This document shows, in pieces, positions 21,336 through 31,051 of a DNA stretch of 37,215 nucleotides (position 1 is its first letter; the number at the start of each line of letters is the position of its first letter). The DNA lies in assembly GCA_016794525.1 (NCBI GenBank), contig JAEUJY010000158.1, positions 1 to 37,215 of the forward strand, written 5' to 3'. The position numbers and the translations under genes were made by a program. The notes beneath the pieces were generated by a model, which worked only from the letters and a program-made list of their open reading frames with translations, was not told where the DNA came from and ran no database searches. The DNA is from Myxococcales bacterium. Its GTDB lineage: Bacteria > Myxococcota_A > Polyangia > Haliangiales > Haliangiaceae.

Positions 21336-23221
21336 TCGACGATGGTGATCGGTTCGAGGTCGAGCCCGGCCGGCGTCGCGTACGAGGTGTAGCTGCCGAG
21401 GCCGTAGGCGATCACGCCGAACGGCATGGCCGCGGCGATGTGGTGGGTGCCTCCGTCGAGCAGCGCCACGCCGATCTCGCGGCCGCCGATGGCCTGGAAG
21501 GTCGCCGTCAGCGGCGCGCCGTCGAGCGTGATCGCGAGCCCCGGCGGCCGGATCACCATCAGGTGGTTCTGGCCGTTGGTGCTGGCGTTGTACGAGGTCG
21601 GCATGATGAACGTGTAGTCGCTGCGGTACTGCTCGGCGGGGATCAGCACCGTCACCGCCGGGTCGCCGCGGGCGGCGGCCGGCGTCGTCGTGTTCTGGCC
21701 GACCATGTACTGCGCCACCATCACCGCGTGGGTCGCCTCGACGCGGAACGGCGTCGTGGCGTCGAACTGCAGCACCTCGCCGGCGTTGAGGGCCCCGCCG
21801 CCGACGCCGCCCTGCGGCGGCGTGACCGTGACGGTGGTGCCGTCGAAGCCGCCGACGACCCGCACGATGTTGGTGCCGACCAGGCCGCCGTCGCCGAGCG
21901 GCGCGCCGACGTAGTCGGTGCCCCAGGTCTCGACCGGCGGCAGCTGCTCCTCGAGGTGATCGCAGGCCTGCGCGTAGTAGGGCGCGTAGGCGCAGGTGTG
22001 GCCGCCGAAGACCTCGATCGGCCCTGAGGCGGTGATCCGCGTGCCGGTCAGGTCGTGCTCGGTCTCCTCGCAGGTGTCGAACATGTCGCAGGTCTGGCCG
22101 AAGATCGGGATCGTCTCGCACTCCTCGACGTGGTGGAACCCGGGGCGGCCGGCGACGCACTCGGGCGGCGGCGCCGCGGTGACGTGGGCGACCTCGCCGC
22201 GGCCGATCGTGAACGTCAGCGTGCCGCCGCGCGGCGTCGCGGCGATCCGCCCCGACACGTCGGCCTGGATCGCGCCGGCGGCGGCGAGCGTCACCGTGGT
22301 CGGCGTCGGCGACACGCCGACGATCGCCAGGTAGCCCGGGTAGCGGACGCTCGAGTAGTCGCTGCCGGCCCAGTTGACGGTGCCGGTGCGGCGCGACAGC
22401 GGCACCCAGCTCATCCCGACGTAGCGCCCGGTCAGCGCGTGGGCCGGCAGCAGCAGCGACGCGTCGTTGGTGTAGCTGAAGGTGTCGGCCACCATGTACT
22501 CGAACGGGTTGTACTGGGTGGCGATCACCGGCACGTCGGAGCGCAGCCGGTACGCGCCGTCGGCGACCAGCAGGCTGGACCAGCTGCCCTGGCCGATCGC
22601 GAACGACTGGCCTTCGATCCACGGCAGCACGATCGCCTCGAGACCGCCCGGCGGGATCGTGGCGTCGGCGACGGCGGCGCCGCCGCGGGTGACGTGGACG
22701 GTGGCGGCCTGCGGCGACGGGTTGGCGACGACGACGCGGAAGTCGAAGGTGGTCGACGACAGCTCGGTGGTGTTGGCCAGCGGCACCGGCCAGTACTCGC
22801 AGCCGACGTTGGACGCGGAGCGCTCGGCCTCGGCGCACAGATCGGCGCAGAAGCCGTCGCTGCTGCACCCGACGTTCCAGTCGGCGCAGTCGCGACCGAA
22901 GCCGAGGCCGGTGCCCTCGGCGTTGCACACCATCGACACGGTGCCGTCGCACTGGCGCGAGCCGGGCACGCAGGTCACGCACCCGAGCAGCGGGTCGCAC
23001 GCCTGCGGGCAGGTGACCGGGTCGAGGTGGGTGCGGCCGTCGGCGGCGCACTCGTAGTGGACCGCGCCCTCGCAGCCGCCGGCGCCCGGCGTGCAGGTGC
23101 CGGGCTGGGTGCCGTCGCTCCCGCCGTCGTCGTCGTCGCCGCCGCCGCCCGACGTGGTGGGCCCGCAGGCGGCGAACGCGGTGGCGATCAGGGCGCTCAG
23201 GATCAGCCGGGCGGGGCGCAT
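21332..23221 (-). CDS. IgGFc-binding-protein-like lipoprotein
   Basis: 629 residues. The lipobox signal (SALIATAFAAC) is followed by a Gly/Asp-rich linker (GGGGDDDDGG). A Cys-rich segment (~43-135) contains repeats like CVPGSRQCDGTVSMVC. The long beta-rich domain (~165-625) matches the IgGFc-binding N-terminal family seen in human FCGBP and in many myxobacteria: FDFRVVVANPSPQAATVHV, VPVIATQYNPFEY, YLAIVGVSPTPTTVTL, HTCAYAPYYAQACDHLEEQLPP and RVEATHAVMVAQYMVGQNT. The human protein is a mucin-like secretory protein; bacterial roles are unknown, probably surface adhesion. TAGCTT (minus strand) six bases before the ATG predicts leaderless transcription. Confidence 0.9.
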   Translation of the reverse strand: MRPARLILSALIATAFAACGPTTSGGGGDDDDGGSDGTQPGTCTPGAGGCEGAVHYECAADGRTHLDPVTCPQACDPLLGCVTCVPGSRQCDGTVSMVCNAEGTGLGFGRDCADWNVGCSSDGFCADLCAEAERSASNVGCEYWPVPLANTTELSSTTFDFRVVVANPSPQAATVHVTRGGAAVADATIPPGGLEAIVLPWIEGQSFAIGQGSWSSLLVADGAYRLRSDVPVIATQYNPFEYMVADTFSYTNDASLLLPAHALTGRYVGMSWVPLSRRTGTVNWAGSDYSSVRYPGYLAIVGVSPTPTTVTLAAAGAIQADVSGRIAATPRGGTLTFTIGRGEVAHVTAAPPPECVAGRPGFHHVEECETIPIFGQTCDMFDTCEETEHDLTGTRITASGPIEVFGGHTCAYAPYYAQACDHLEEQLPPVETWGTDYVGAPLGDGGLVGTNIVRVVGGFDGTTVTVTPPQGGVGGGALNAGEVLQFDATTPFRVEATHAVMVAQYMVGQNTTTPAAARGDPAVTVLIPAEQYRSDYTFIMPTSYNASTNGQNHLMVIRPPGLAITLDGAPLTATFQAIGGREIGVALLDGGTHHIAAAMPFGVIAYGLGSYTSYATPAGLDLEPITIVE

Positions 23222-23227
23222 CGCCCG

Positions 23228-23233
23228 AAGCTA
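23228..23233 (-). promoter_or_regulatory. Predicted leaderless -10 element (IgGFc-like gene)
   Basis: Minus-strand TAGCTT ends six bases before ATG 23221; the spacer CGGGCG is not a Shine-Dalgarno. Confidence 0.45.
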
Positions 23234-23274
23234 CCGCAGGCGCGCGGCGCTGGACGCGCGATCGCTGCGGCCGA

Positions 23275-23814
23275 TCACCGCGGCGGCGGCAGCGCGACGA
23301 ACGCCTTGGCGCGCGGCGACCAGCGGTGGAGGGTGGTCGCGGCGTCGGGGCCCGACACCATCGCCACGACGCGGCGGCGGATCGTCAGGTCGGTGATCGG
23401 CGTGCCGGCGGGGAGCTCGCCCAGCCGCGCCAGCGCCCCGCGGCGCCACGCGTAGACGACGACGTCGGTGCCGACCGAGGGCTCGGCGCGCCCGCCGGTC
23501 CACGTCGCGCGCTCGACGACGACGAACGCCTCGGGGCGGCGATCGCCGTCGAGGTCGGCGTAGTCGACCGACACGATCCGGGTCGAGATCGTGTCGTGCG
23601 GCTTGCCGAGGTCGCTGTACAGGTGGACCTCGCTGTGGCCGTCGACCAGCCGGCCCTTCCAGCCCAGGCCGTCGAGGCTGCACCAGTCGACCGCGGTGAT
23701 CGCCCGCGGCGGCGCGGCGGGTGGCGCGCCGCAGACCAGCGGCGTGGGCGGGGCGGCGTGGGCGGTCGCGGCGAGCAACCCGAGCCCGAGCGTCGCCGCG
23801 ATCGTGCGTGCCAT
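23275..23814 (-). CDS. Secreted protein of unknown function with an Asp-rich FG-GAP-like segment
   Basis: 179 residues. A signal peptide (ATLGLGLLAATAHA) leads into WCSLDGLGWKGRLVDGHSEVHLYSDLG. VDYADLDGDRRPEAFVVVER resembles an FG-GAP/VCBS calcium-binding repeat (D-x-D-G-D-x-x-P-E). VVVYAWRRGALARLGELPAG follows, then two further strands to the C-terminus. One such repeat alone does not make a propeller. No enzyme motif is visible. It has its own -10 candidate (TACGCT, six bases before the ATG). It lies between two surface lipoprotein genes of the same strand. Confidence 0.78.
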   Translation of the reverse strand: MARTIAATLGLGLLAATAHAAPPTPLVCGAPPAAPPRAITAVDWCSLDGLGWKGRLVDGHSEVHLYSDLGKPHDTISTRIVSVDYADLDGDRRPEAFVVVERATWTGGRAEPSVGTDVVVYAWRRGALARLGELPAGTPITDLTIRRRVVAMVSGPDAATTLHRWSPRAKAFVALPPPR

Positions 23815-23820
23815 GCGGTG

Positions 23821-23826
23821 AGCGTA
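23821..23826 (-). promoter_or_regulatory. Predicted leaderless -10 element (secreted FG-GAP-like gene)
   Basis: Minus-strand TACGCT ends six bases before ATG 23814, without a Shine-Dalgarno. Confidence 0.45.
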
Positions 23827-23849
23827 GCGCGGCGCGCCGCGTGGCGCCG

Positions 23850-24773
23850 TCAGAACGCGATGCTGTTGATGCAGAACTTCGGGCCGGTCGCCGGGAAGAA
23901 GTAGCCGACCGCCATGCACATCTCGTCGGTCTCGGCCGACGAGCCCTCGGTGACGGTGCGGTTGGTGGTGTTGTTGTAGTTGCAGCGGTAGGTCAGCGAG
24001 CCCGACGCGAACGAGTAGAACGGCTCGGCCGCCCAGTCGACGGTGCCTGGGTGCTCCCAGTCGTCCGACTGGAACACCATCGCGGCGCCGTCCTTGACCT
24101 CGGTGTGGATCGCCTGCTTGTGGGCGTGCGTCGACATGCTGAAGAACTTGGCGCCGGCCGGGACGGTGCAGGTGCCGCCGGCGGTGCCCATCGAGTTCGC
24201 CGGGATGTTGATCTGCGTGTTGTAGGTGATGAACGCGGCGGCCGGCGTGTAGGTCTCGCTGGCGGCGTAGGTCTCGGCGTCGATCACGACGTGCGCCGCG
24301 ATGTCGGCGTCGCCGGCGTTCAGGTAGTGCATCTGCACGTAGACCTTCTGGCCGGCGGGCACGGTCATGCCGACGCCGGTGGGCATGATCGCCTCGTTGG
24401 TCGGGGTCTGCGCCGAGTAGGTCCAGTACGGGACGCCGCCGCCGGCGCCGATGCCGCCGCAGCTCTGGTCGATCGTGCCGTCGGCCTTGCCCGAGTCGCC
24501 GAAGAACAGGATCAGGTGGTGGCTGCCCGGGGTCATCGTCGACGACCACCGCTTGACGCCGAGCGTCTCGGTGGTCGGGATGGTCGTGTAGTAGCAGTAC
24601 GTGACCTCTTCGCCGGCGTGGATCGTGATGTCCGGCGTGGTGATGCGGAAGGTCGAGCCAGGCGGGTTGGTGGCCGCGTCGACGGCGACGTCGTCGCCTC
24701 CCTGGTTGTCGCTGCCGCAGGCAACGAGGGCGATGGCGAGTGGAGCAGCGGTCAAGAAGCCAAAACGACGCAT
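23850..24773 (-). CDS. Copper type II monooxygenase-like lipoprotein (PHM/DBH family)
   Basis: 307 residues. The lipobox signal (PLAIALVAC) anchors it outside the cytoplasm. All six copper ligands of peptidylglycine alpha-hydroxylating monooxygenase (PHM) have counterparts in order: His85-His86 (PGSHHLILF) and His149 (VQMHYLNAGD) for CuH; His216 and His218 (STHAHKQ) and Met285 (DEMCMAVGYFFP) for CuM. Gaps are 63, 67 and 67 residues, against 64, 70 and 70 in rat PHM as I recall it. DEMCMAVGYFFP parallels EEMCVNYVHYYP of dopamine beta-hydroxylase. Family members hydroxylate C-H bonds with ascorbate as reductant; the substrate here is unknown. GGGGAGG stands four bases before the ATG, so this gene has a normal leader. 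Confidence 0.9.
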   Translation of the reverse strand: MRRFGFLTAAPLAIALVACGSDNQGGDDVAVDAATNPPGSTFRITTPDITIHAGEEVTYCYYTTIPTTETLGVKRWSSTMTPGSHHLILFFGDSGKADGTIDQSCGGIGAGGGVPYWTYSAQTPTNEAIMPTGVGMTVPAGQKVYVQMHYLNAGDADIAAHVVIDAETYAASETYTPAAAFITYNTQINIPANSMGTAGGTCTVPAGAKFFSMSTHAHKQAIHTEVKDGAAMVFQSDDWEHPGTVDWAAEPFYSFASGSLTYRCNYNNTTNRTVTEGSSAETDEMCMAVGYFFPATGPKFCINSIAF

Positions 24774-24903
24774 GGAGCCTCCCCGGCGAAGATTGCGTGC
24801 GGCAAAAGGTAGCAGTACGCGCGGCTCCGCCGTCAACGGCGAATGGCTCGCGTTGGGCTCGCGTTTCTGCGCGGTGCCGCGAAATTCGCGAGCGATCGCG
24901 GCA

Positions 24904-24994
24904 GGTTGGGACCCCGGATCCTGTCCCTTTCTGCGACGCGGTGCGGCCGAAAAGGTGTTTGATCGCGAGGGGTTGGGACCCCGGATCCTGTCCC
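24904..24994. repeat. Two direct copies of a 24-bp element beside nspC
   Basis: Identical 24-bp copies occupy 24904-24927 and 24971-24994, 67 bp apart. Each reads GGTTGGGACCCCGGATCC then TGTCCC. GGGAC and GTCCC arms flank GGATCC, so each copy can form a small hairpin. The right copy lies two bases past the nspC stop codon. No transposase frame is present in the 223-bp gap. It may be a terminator, a REP-like element or the footprint of a miniature mobile element; similar strings occur as dispersed repeats in related genomes as far as I recall. Confidence 0.7.
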
Positions 24995-24996
24995 CG

Positions 24997-26180
<1,184 letters not shown>

Positions 26181-26184
<4 letters not shown>

Positions 26185-27374
26185 GCCGGGCGCTCCTCGA
26201 CGTGCCACGGCAGGCCGCGGGCGGCGACGTCGGCCAGGAACGGATCGGGATCGAGCTGCTCCATGTTCCAGACGCCGGGCTGGTTCCAGATGCCCTTGGC
26301 GATCATCACCGCGCCCGACACCGCCGGCACGCCGGTGGTGTACGAGACCGCCTGGGCGCGGACCTCCTGGTAGCAGGCGGCGTGGTCGCAGATGTTGTAG
26401 ACGAACACCTTGCGCGGCTTGCCGTCCTTCTTGCCCGAGACCAGGCAGCCGATCGAGGTCTTGCCGGTGTAGCCGGGCGCCAGCGACGCCGGGTCGGGGA
26501 GCAGCGCCTTCAGGAACTTGATCGGCACCACCGGCGTGCCCTGGTAGTCGACCTCGTCGATGCGGGTCATGCCGACGTTGCCCAGCACCTCGAGGTGCTT
26601 GAGGTAGCTCTCGCCGAACGTCATCCAGAACCGGATGCGCTCGAGGCCCTTGAGGTTGAGCGCCAGCGACTCCAGCTCCTCGTGGTAGAGCAGGAAGCTC
26701 TTGCGCTCGCCGACGCCGGGGTAGTCGAACATCATCGACACCGACAGCGGATCGGTCTCCTTCCACTCGCCCTTCTCCCAGTACCGGCCGCGGGCGGTGA
26801 TCTCGCGGATGTTGATCTCGGGGTTGAAGTTGGTGGCGAAGGCCTTGCCGTGCGATCCGCCGTTGCAGTCGACGATGTCGACGTACTGGATCGTGTCGAA
26901 CAGGTGCTTCTGCGCGTGGGCGCAGTACATGTTGGTGACGCCGGGGTCGAAGCCCGAGCCGAGCACGGCGATCAGGCCGGCCTTCTCGAACCGCTCCTTG
27001 TACGCCCACTGCCACTTGTACTCGAACTTGGCGACGTCCGGCGGCTCGTAGTTGGCGGTGTCGAGGTACGGCGTGCCGGTCGCCAGGCACGCCTCCATGA
27101 TCGACAGGTCCTGGTAGGGCAGCGCGACGTTGATGACGACCGCCGGCCGCTCGCGCTCGAGCAGCGCCGCGGTGGCCTTGACGTCGTCGGCGTCGATCGC
27201 CGCGGTGCGGATGGTCTTGCCCTGCAGCTCGGCGATCTCGGCCGCGATCTTGTCGCAGCGGGACTTGGTCCGGCTGGCGAGCAGCACCTCGCCGAACACG
27301 TCCGAGGCTTGCGCGCACTTGTGGGCGACGACGCCGCCGACACCGCCGGCACCGATGATGACGACCTTCTTCAT
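26181..27374 (-). CDS. Carboxy(nor)spermidine dehydrogenase (saccharopine dehydrogenase family)
   Basis: 397 residues. The Rossmann motif VVIIGAGGVGGVVAHKCAQ begins at residue 4, and the central part (DTANYEPPDVAKFEYKWQWAY, GSGFDPGVTNMYCAHAQKH) matches the LYS1-like enzymes that join aspartate semialdehyde to putrescine (or diaminopropane) with NAD(P)H. True lysine-pathway saccharopine dehydrogenase is less likely because nspC follows at once with a 4-bp overlap. No signal peptide; cytoplasmic. TAGGTT (minus strand, 27384-27389) lies nine bases before the ATG and is the likely -10 for the two-gene operon. Which triamine is made cannot be decided from sequence. Confidence 0.93.
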
Positions 27375-27488
27375 GGGGGCGGCAACCTAGCACAGCCGGC
27401 GGTGGCGGCGATGTAACCCGGGGCCGGCGGGGTGCGTCTCATGGCCGCCGCGATCGGGTCGGGCGGCAAGCGAGGAGCACCGTCGAGC

Positions 27489-28082
27489 ATGTCCGTCCGC
27501 ATCACCGCCGCGACCGCCGCCCTGGCCCTGGCCGCCTGCTACACCGACGCCGCCGAGCCGGCGGCGCCGGCCCCGACCCCGACCGCCGCCGATCCGACCC
27601 TGGGGCCGCCCCCGGCCGGCGACACCGTCGACCGGGTCGAGGTCGCGCAGTACGTCGGCACCTGGTACGAGATCGCCACGATCCCGCAGGGGTTCCAGGC
27701 GCGCTGCGCCGCCACCACCGCGACCTACGAGCCGCTGGACGCCGCCAGCGTCTCGGTGTGGAACCGCTGCCGCCTCGACACCGTCGACGGCGCGCCGATC
27801 GAGATCCGCGGCACCGCGCGGGTGGTCGAGCCGGCGTCGAACGCCCGGCTGGAGGTCGACTTCGGCTTCGCGCGCGCGCCGTACTGGATCGTCGATCTGG
27901 GCGTCGCGGCGTCGGGTGAGCCGTACCCGTGGGCCGTGGTGTCCAACCCGGATCGCTCGGCGCTGTGGATCCTGGCGCGCACTCCGAAGATTCCCGACGC
28001 GCGGTACCAGGCGCTGATCGACCGCCTGACGGCGCGGGGGTTCGAGCCGGCGCGGTTGCGGCGCACCGCGCAGACGCCCTGA
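27489..28082 (+). CDS. blc: Blc-type bacterial lipocalin (lipoprotein)
   Basis: 197 residues. The lipobox (ALALAAC, Cys17) is followed by a Pro/Ala linker (~20-47). The lipocalin barrel has GTWYEIATIP (residues 57-66), the first conserved region, then VWNRCRLDTVDG, YWIVDLG and PWAVVSNPDRSALWILART, as in outer-membrane lipocalin Blc. It probably binds lysophospholipids or fatty acids in the outer membrane. The linker is longer than in E. coli Blc. ATG 27489 was chosen for the signal peptide; the in-frame ATG 27432 would add a polar leader. It is divergent from the polyamine operon. Confidence 0.92.
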   Translation: MSVRITAATAALALAACYTDAAEPAAPAPTPTAADPTLGPPPAGDTVDRVEVAQYVGTWYEIATIPQGFQARCAATTATYEPLDAASVSVWNRCRLDTVDGAPIEIRGTARVVEPASNARLEVDFGFARAPYWIVDLGVAASGEPYPWAVVSNPDRSALWILARTPKIPDARYQALIDRLTARGFEPARLRRTAQTP

Positions 28083-28107
28083 GCCACCGCCGTTGCGCTG
28101 GTCGTTG

Positions 28108-28113
28108 TATCGT
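28108..28113 (+). promoter_or_regulatory. Predicted leaderless -10 element (histidine kinase)
   Basis: TATCGT ends six bases before GTG 28120. The identical hexamer has the same placement at 33288 (minus) and seven bases before 33347 (plus). This geometry decides in favour of GTG 28120 over TTG 28093, which would lie upstream of the -10. Confidence 0.5.
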
Positions 28114-28119
28114 GACCCG

Positions 28120-30021
28120 GTGACCGCGGGGGAACGCGTCCCAGACGCCGTGCTTTCGGCGATCGCCGCGTTCGTCGCGGGCGACGACGGCGACGACGCG
28201 CGCCTGGCCCGCGCGGCGGCCGCCTGGATGCCGGCGCTGCTGGTGGTGATCGATCCCGCCGGGCGGTTCCTGTGGGTCAACCGGACCATCCCCGGGCTGT
28301 CGCGCGCCGACGTGCTGGGGCGGTCGATCTTCGACTTCACGCCCGAGGACGATCGCCCGCCGGCGCGGGCGGCGCTCGAGCGCGTGCTCCGCACCGGCCA
28401 GCCCGATCGCTTCGTCGGCTACGGCCCCGGCAAGCGCGGGCCCCGGTCGCGGTACCAGAACTGGATCGCGCCGATCGCGTCGGACGGCGCGGTCGTCGCG
28501 ATGGTGATGATCACCCGCGACGTGTCGGAGGACTGGGAGCTGTACGACGCGCTGCGCGACCGCGAGCAGCGGCTGTCGCTCGCGCTCGACGCCGCCGGCA
28601 TGGGGACGTGGCGGTTCGATCTGGCGACCGCCGCGCTCGAGCTCGACGACCGGGCCCGGGCGATCTACGGCGTGGCGGCCGGGCGGGTCGACGGCCGCGC
28701 CTTCACCGCCTCGCACATCCACGTCGACGATCGCGCGGCGGCGCAGCGGGTGGCGCTCGACGCGTTCGGCACCCGCCGCAGCTACAGCGCCGAGAACCGG
28801 ATCATCCGCGACGACGGCACGGTGCGCTGGGTCGCGATCACCGGCTCGCCGGTCATCGACGAGGCCGATCAGGTCGTCGCGCTGATGGGCACGGTCACCG
28901 ACATCACCGTGCGGCGCGAGCACGAGGCGCGGGCCCGGCAGGCGCAGCGGCTCGAGGCGGTGGGGCAGCTCACGGCCGGCATCGCGCACAACTTCAACAA
29001 CATGCTGGCGGCGATCATCCCGGCGCTGGCGATGGTCGAGCGCGAGGTGTCGCCGCCGCTGGCCCACCTGATCCGCGGCGCGTCGACGGCGGCGACCCGG
29101 GCCGCCGAGCTGGTGCGCGAGCTGATGACGCTGGCCGGGTACCGCCGCGAGGCGCGGCGCGCGGTCGAGGTGCCGGCGACGATCGTCGAGCACACGCTGC
29201 AGCTGTGCCAGTCGACGTTCGATCGCGCGATCGCGATCGTCGTCGACGTCGCCGCGGGCCTGCCGGCGGTCGAGGTCGACGCCGGCCAGATCGAGCAGGC
29301 GGTGCTCAACCTGTTGCTCAACGCCCGGGACGCGGTGCGCGGGCGGCCCGAGCCGATGGTGGCGATGCGCGTCGGCCCCGGCGTCGACCCCGACGCGCCG
29401 GGCCGGCCGATGGTGGCGTTCATCGTCGAGGACAACGGCCCCGGCATCGCGCCGGCCGACGTCGAGCGGGTCTTCGATCCGTTCTTCACGACCAAGGAGG
29501 TCGGCGCCGGCACCGGGCTGGGGCTGTCGACCGCCTACGCGATCGCCCGCGAGCACGGCGGCGCGCTGCGCTACGAGCCGCGGCCCAGCGGCGGCGCGCG
29601 CTTCGTGATGACGCTGCCGGTGAGCGCGACGCCGCCGACGCCGGTCGCGGTGGTGCCGGCGGTGCGCGCGACCGGGCGCGGCACGGTGCTGGTGGTCGAC
29701 GACGAGGCCTATCTGCGCGACGCGGTGTGCGCCGTGCTCACCAACGCCGGCTTCGCCACCGCCGGCGCCGACCGCGGCGAGGCGGCGCTGGCGGCGCTGG
29801 CCGAGCGCCCGGCGCAGGTCGTGCTGCTCGACGTCAACATGCCGGGGCGGCCGTGGCGCGAGCTGGTGGTGCAGCTGCGCAGCCGGCACCCGACCGTGAA
29901 GATCGTCGTCTTCACCGGGGCGGCGCTGGCCCCCGACGAGGCGCTGGTCGACGGCTGGCTGGCCAAGCCGGCGACGCCCGACGAGATCATCGGCGCGCTG
30001 GCCCGCGTGCTGGAGCGGTGA
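28120..30021 (+). CDS. Hybrid histidine kinase with two PAS domains and receiver
   Basis: 633 residues, soluble. PAS 1 (~30-140, PALLVVIDPAGRFLWVNR) and PAS 2 (~145-265, YSAENRIIRDDGTVRWVAI) are sensors. The His-containing helix has His290 in LTAGIAHNFNNML. The ATPase boxes follow: NLLLNARDAV, VEDNGPGIAP, VFDPFFTTK and GTGLGLSTAYAI. A receiver domain (~515-633) has the acidic pair in VVDDEAYL, phosphoacceptor Asp571 (LLDVNMPG), VFTGA and Lys in LAKPA. The HNFNNML block puts it with kinases of the NtrB/FixL-like group. No membrane helix is seen, so it senses a cytoplasmic cue. No separate response regulator gene is adjacent; the output may pass to a distant partner. Confidence 0.94.
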   Translation: MTAGERVPDAVLSAIAAFVAGDDGDDARLARAAAAWMPALLVVIDPAGRFLWVNRTIPGLSRADVLGRSIFDFTPEDDRPPARAALERVLRTGQPDRFVGYGPGKRGPRSRYQNWIAPIASDGAVVAMVMITRDVSEDWELYDALRDREQRLSLALDAAGMGTWRFDLATAALELDDRARAIYGVAAGRVDGRAFTASHIHVDDRAAAQRVALDAFGTRRSYSAENRIIRDDGTVRWVAITGSPVIDEADQVVALMGTVTDITVRREHEARARQAQRLEAVGQLTAGIAHNFNNMLAAIIPALAMVEREVSPPLAHLIRGASTAATRAAELVRELMTLAGYRREARRAVEVPATIVEHTLQLCQSTFDRAIAIVVDVAAGLPAVEVDAGQIEQAVLNLLLNARDAVRGRPEPMVAMRVGPGVDPDAPGRPMVAFIVEDNGPGIAPADVERVFDPFFTTKEVGAGTGLGLSTAYAIAREHGGALRYEPRPSGGARFVMTLPVSATPPTPVAVVPAVRATGRGTVLVVDDEAYLRDAVCAVLTNAGFATAGADRGEAALAALAERPAQVVLLDVNMPGRPWRELVVQLRSRHPTVKIVVFTGAALAPDEALVDGWLAKPATPDEIIGALARVLER

Positions 30022-30070
30022 GGCGCCCCGCGGCGGTGCCCGCGGCGGCGCGCTCGTGCGACAGTGCGGC

Positions 30071-30643
30071 ATGACCGACGAGCCCGACGACGAGGCCCCC
30101 AGCCGCCGCCAGCTGGCCCGCAAGGCGCGGCGCGACGACGGCGATCAATCGTCGCGGCTGGCGCGGGCGCTGATGGAGATGTCGAACGCCGCGCTGGGGC
30201 GGCTCGGGCTCGACGAGGCGCTGCGCGGCGAGGTCGACCGCGCGCGCCGCATCACGGCGCTGGTGGCGCGGCGGCGCGAGGAGCGGCGGCTGGCCGGCGT
30301 GATCCGCCGGGTCGACGCCGACGACCTCGAGGCGCGGCTGGCCAAGGTCCGCGCCGGCGGCGACGCCCACAACCGGCCGTTCCACCAGGGCGAGGCGTGG
30401 CGGGCCCGCCTGCTCGACGAGGGCGCGCCGGCGCAGGCCGAGTTCGTCGCCGCCCACCCCGGCGTCGATCCGATCCGGCTGGCCAAGATGGTGGCCGACG
30501 CGATCAGCGAGCGCGCGACCGAGCGGCCGCGCGGCGCCGGGCGGGCGCTGTTCCGCACGGTGATGGCGGCGCTGACCGCGGTGGCGCCGGAGGCCGACGC
30601 CGACGCCGCGGACGACGATGACGCCGAGGCCGACGCCACCTGA
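30071..30643 (+). CDS. darP: Ribosome-associated protein DarP (YjgA / DUF615)
   Basis: 190 residues. The helical core matches YjgA: SRRQLARKARRDDG, RLGLDEALRGEVDRARRI, RREERRLAGVIRRVDADDLEARL, then HQGEAWRARLLDEGAPAQAEFVAAHPGVD and the family end AGRALFRTVMAAL. In E. coli this protein binds 50S precursors and helps late assembly. The C-terminal acidic Ala/Asp tail (EADADAADDDDAEADA) is extra. Start at ATG 30071, with GACAGT five bases upstream as a weak -10 candidate; GTG 30056 is in frame but less likely. 49 bp separate it from the kinase gene. Confidence 0.9.
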   Translation: MTDEPDDEAPSRRQLARKARRDDGDQSSRLARALMEMSNAALGRLGLDEALRGEVDRARRITALVARRREERRLAGVIRRVDADDLEARLAKVRAGGDAHNRPFHQGEAWRARLLDEGAPAQAEFVAAHPGVDPIRLAKMVADAISERATERPRGAGRALFRTVMAALTAVAPEADADAADDDDAEADAT

Positions 30644-30669
30644 CCGCGGGTGCGTGGCATGCTGCCGCC

Positions 30670-31032
30670 ATGCGCAAACGAGGCTCGGTGGTCGCGCTGG
30701 CGATGCTGATGGCGGCGGCGGCCTGCGGCGGCAAGGGCAAGGAGGGCGCCCAGGGCGGCGGCGAGGCCGGGCTCGCGTCGTGCAACTCGCCCAAGTTCAG
30801 CGAGTGCAAGCAGTACAACCAGGCCAACCGCGCGCTGGGCGACGACATGCTGAAGAAGCTGTGCGTCGACTTCGAGGGCACCTTCGCCACCGTCGGCTGC
30901 GCCACCGCCGACCGCGTCGGCGCCTGCAAGAAGGACGAGGGCACCAGCGTCTTCTACAAGGGCCACCTGATGCCGCCGGCCGATCTCGAGGCGATGTGCG
31001 CGAGCACCGGCGGCGTGTGGCAGAAGCCGTGA
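30670..31032 (+). CDS. Small Cys-containing lipoprotein
   Basis: 120 residues. The signal (VVALAMLMAAAAC) ends in a lipobox, followed by a Gly/Lys linker. The mature domain has six Cys (SCNSP, SECKQ, KLCVDF, VGCATA, GACKK, AMCAS), probably three disulfides, and ends with GGVWQKP. FEGTFATVGC and CKKDEGTSVFYK recall small secreted domains common in myxobacteria, but no family is named. CATGCT six bases before the ATG is a weak -10. It is followed after 19 bp by the YkgJ-like gene. Confidence 0.78.
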   Translation: MRKRGSVVALAMLMAAAACGGKGKEGAQGGGEAGLASCNSPKFSECKQYNQANRALGDDMLKKLCVDFEGTFATVGCATADRVGACKKDEGTSVFYKGHLMPPADLEAMCASTGGVWQKP

Positions 31033-31051
31033 GCGGACGGGCGGCCCGGCG

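Noticed and set aside
20649-23051. A single 800-residue minus-strand protein
   Set aside because: Most is an out-of-frame shadow of the IgGFc-like gene. Only the part after GTG 21335 reads as a membrane protein with its own overlapping start.
27502-30123. An 873-codon minus-strand open frame opposite the histidine kinase
   Set aside because: Low-complexity Arg/His/Asp composition; the plus strand carries complete PAS, kinase and receiver motifs.
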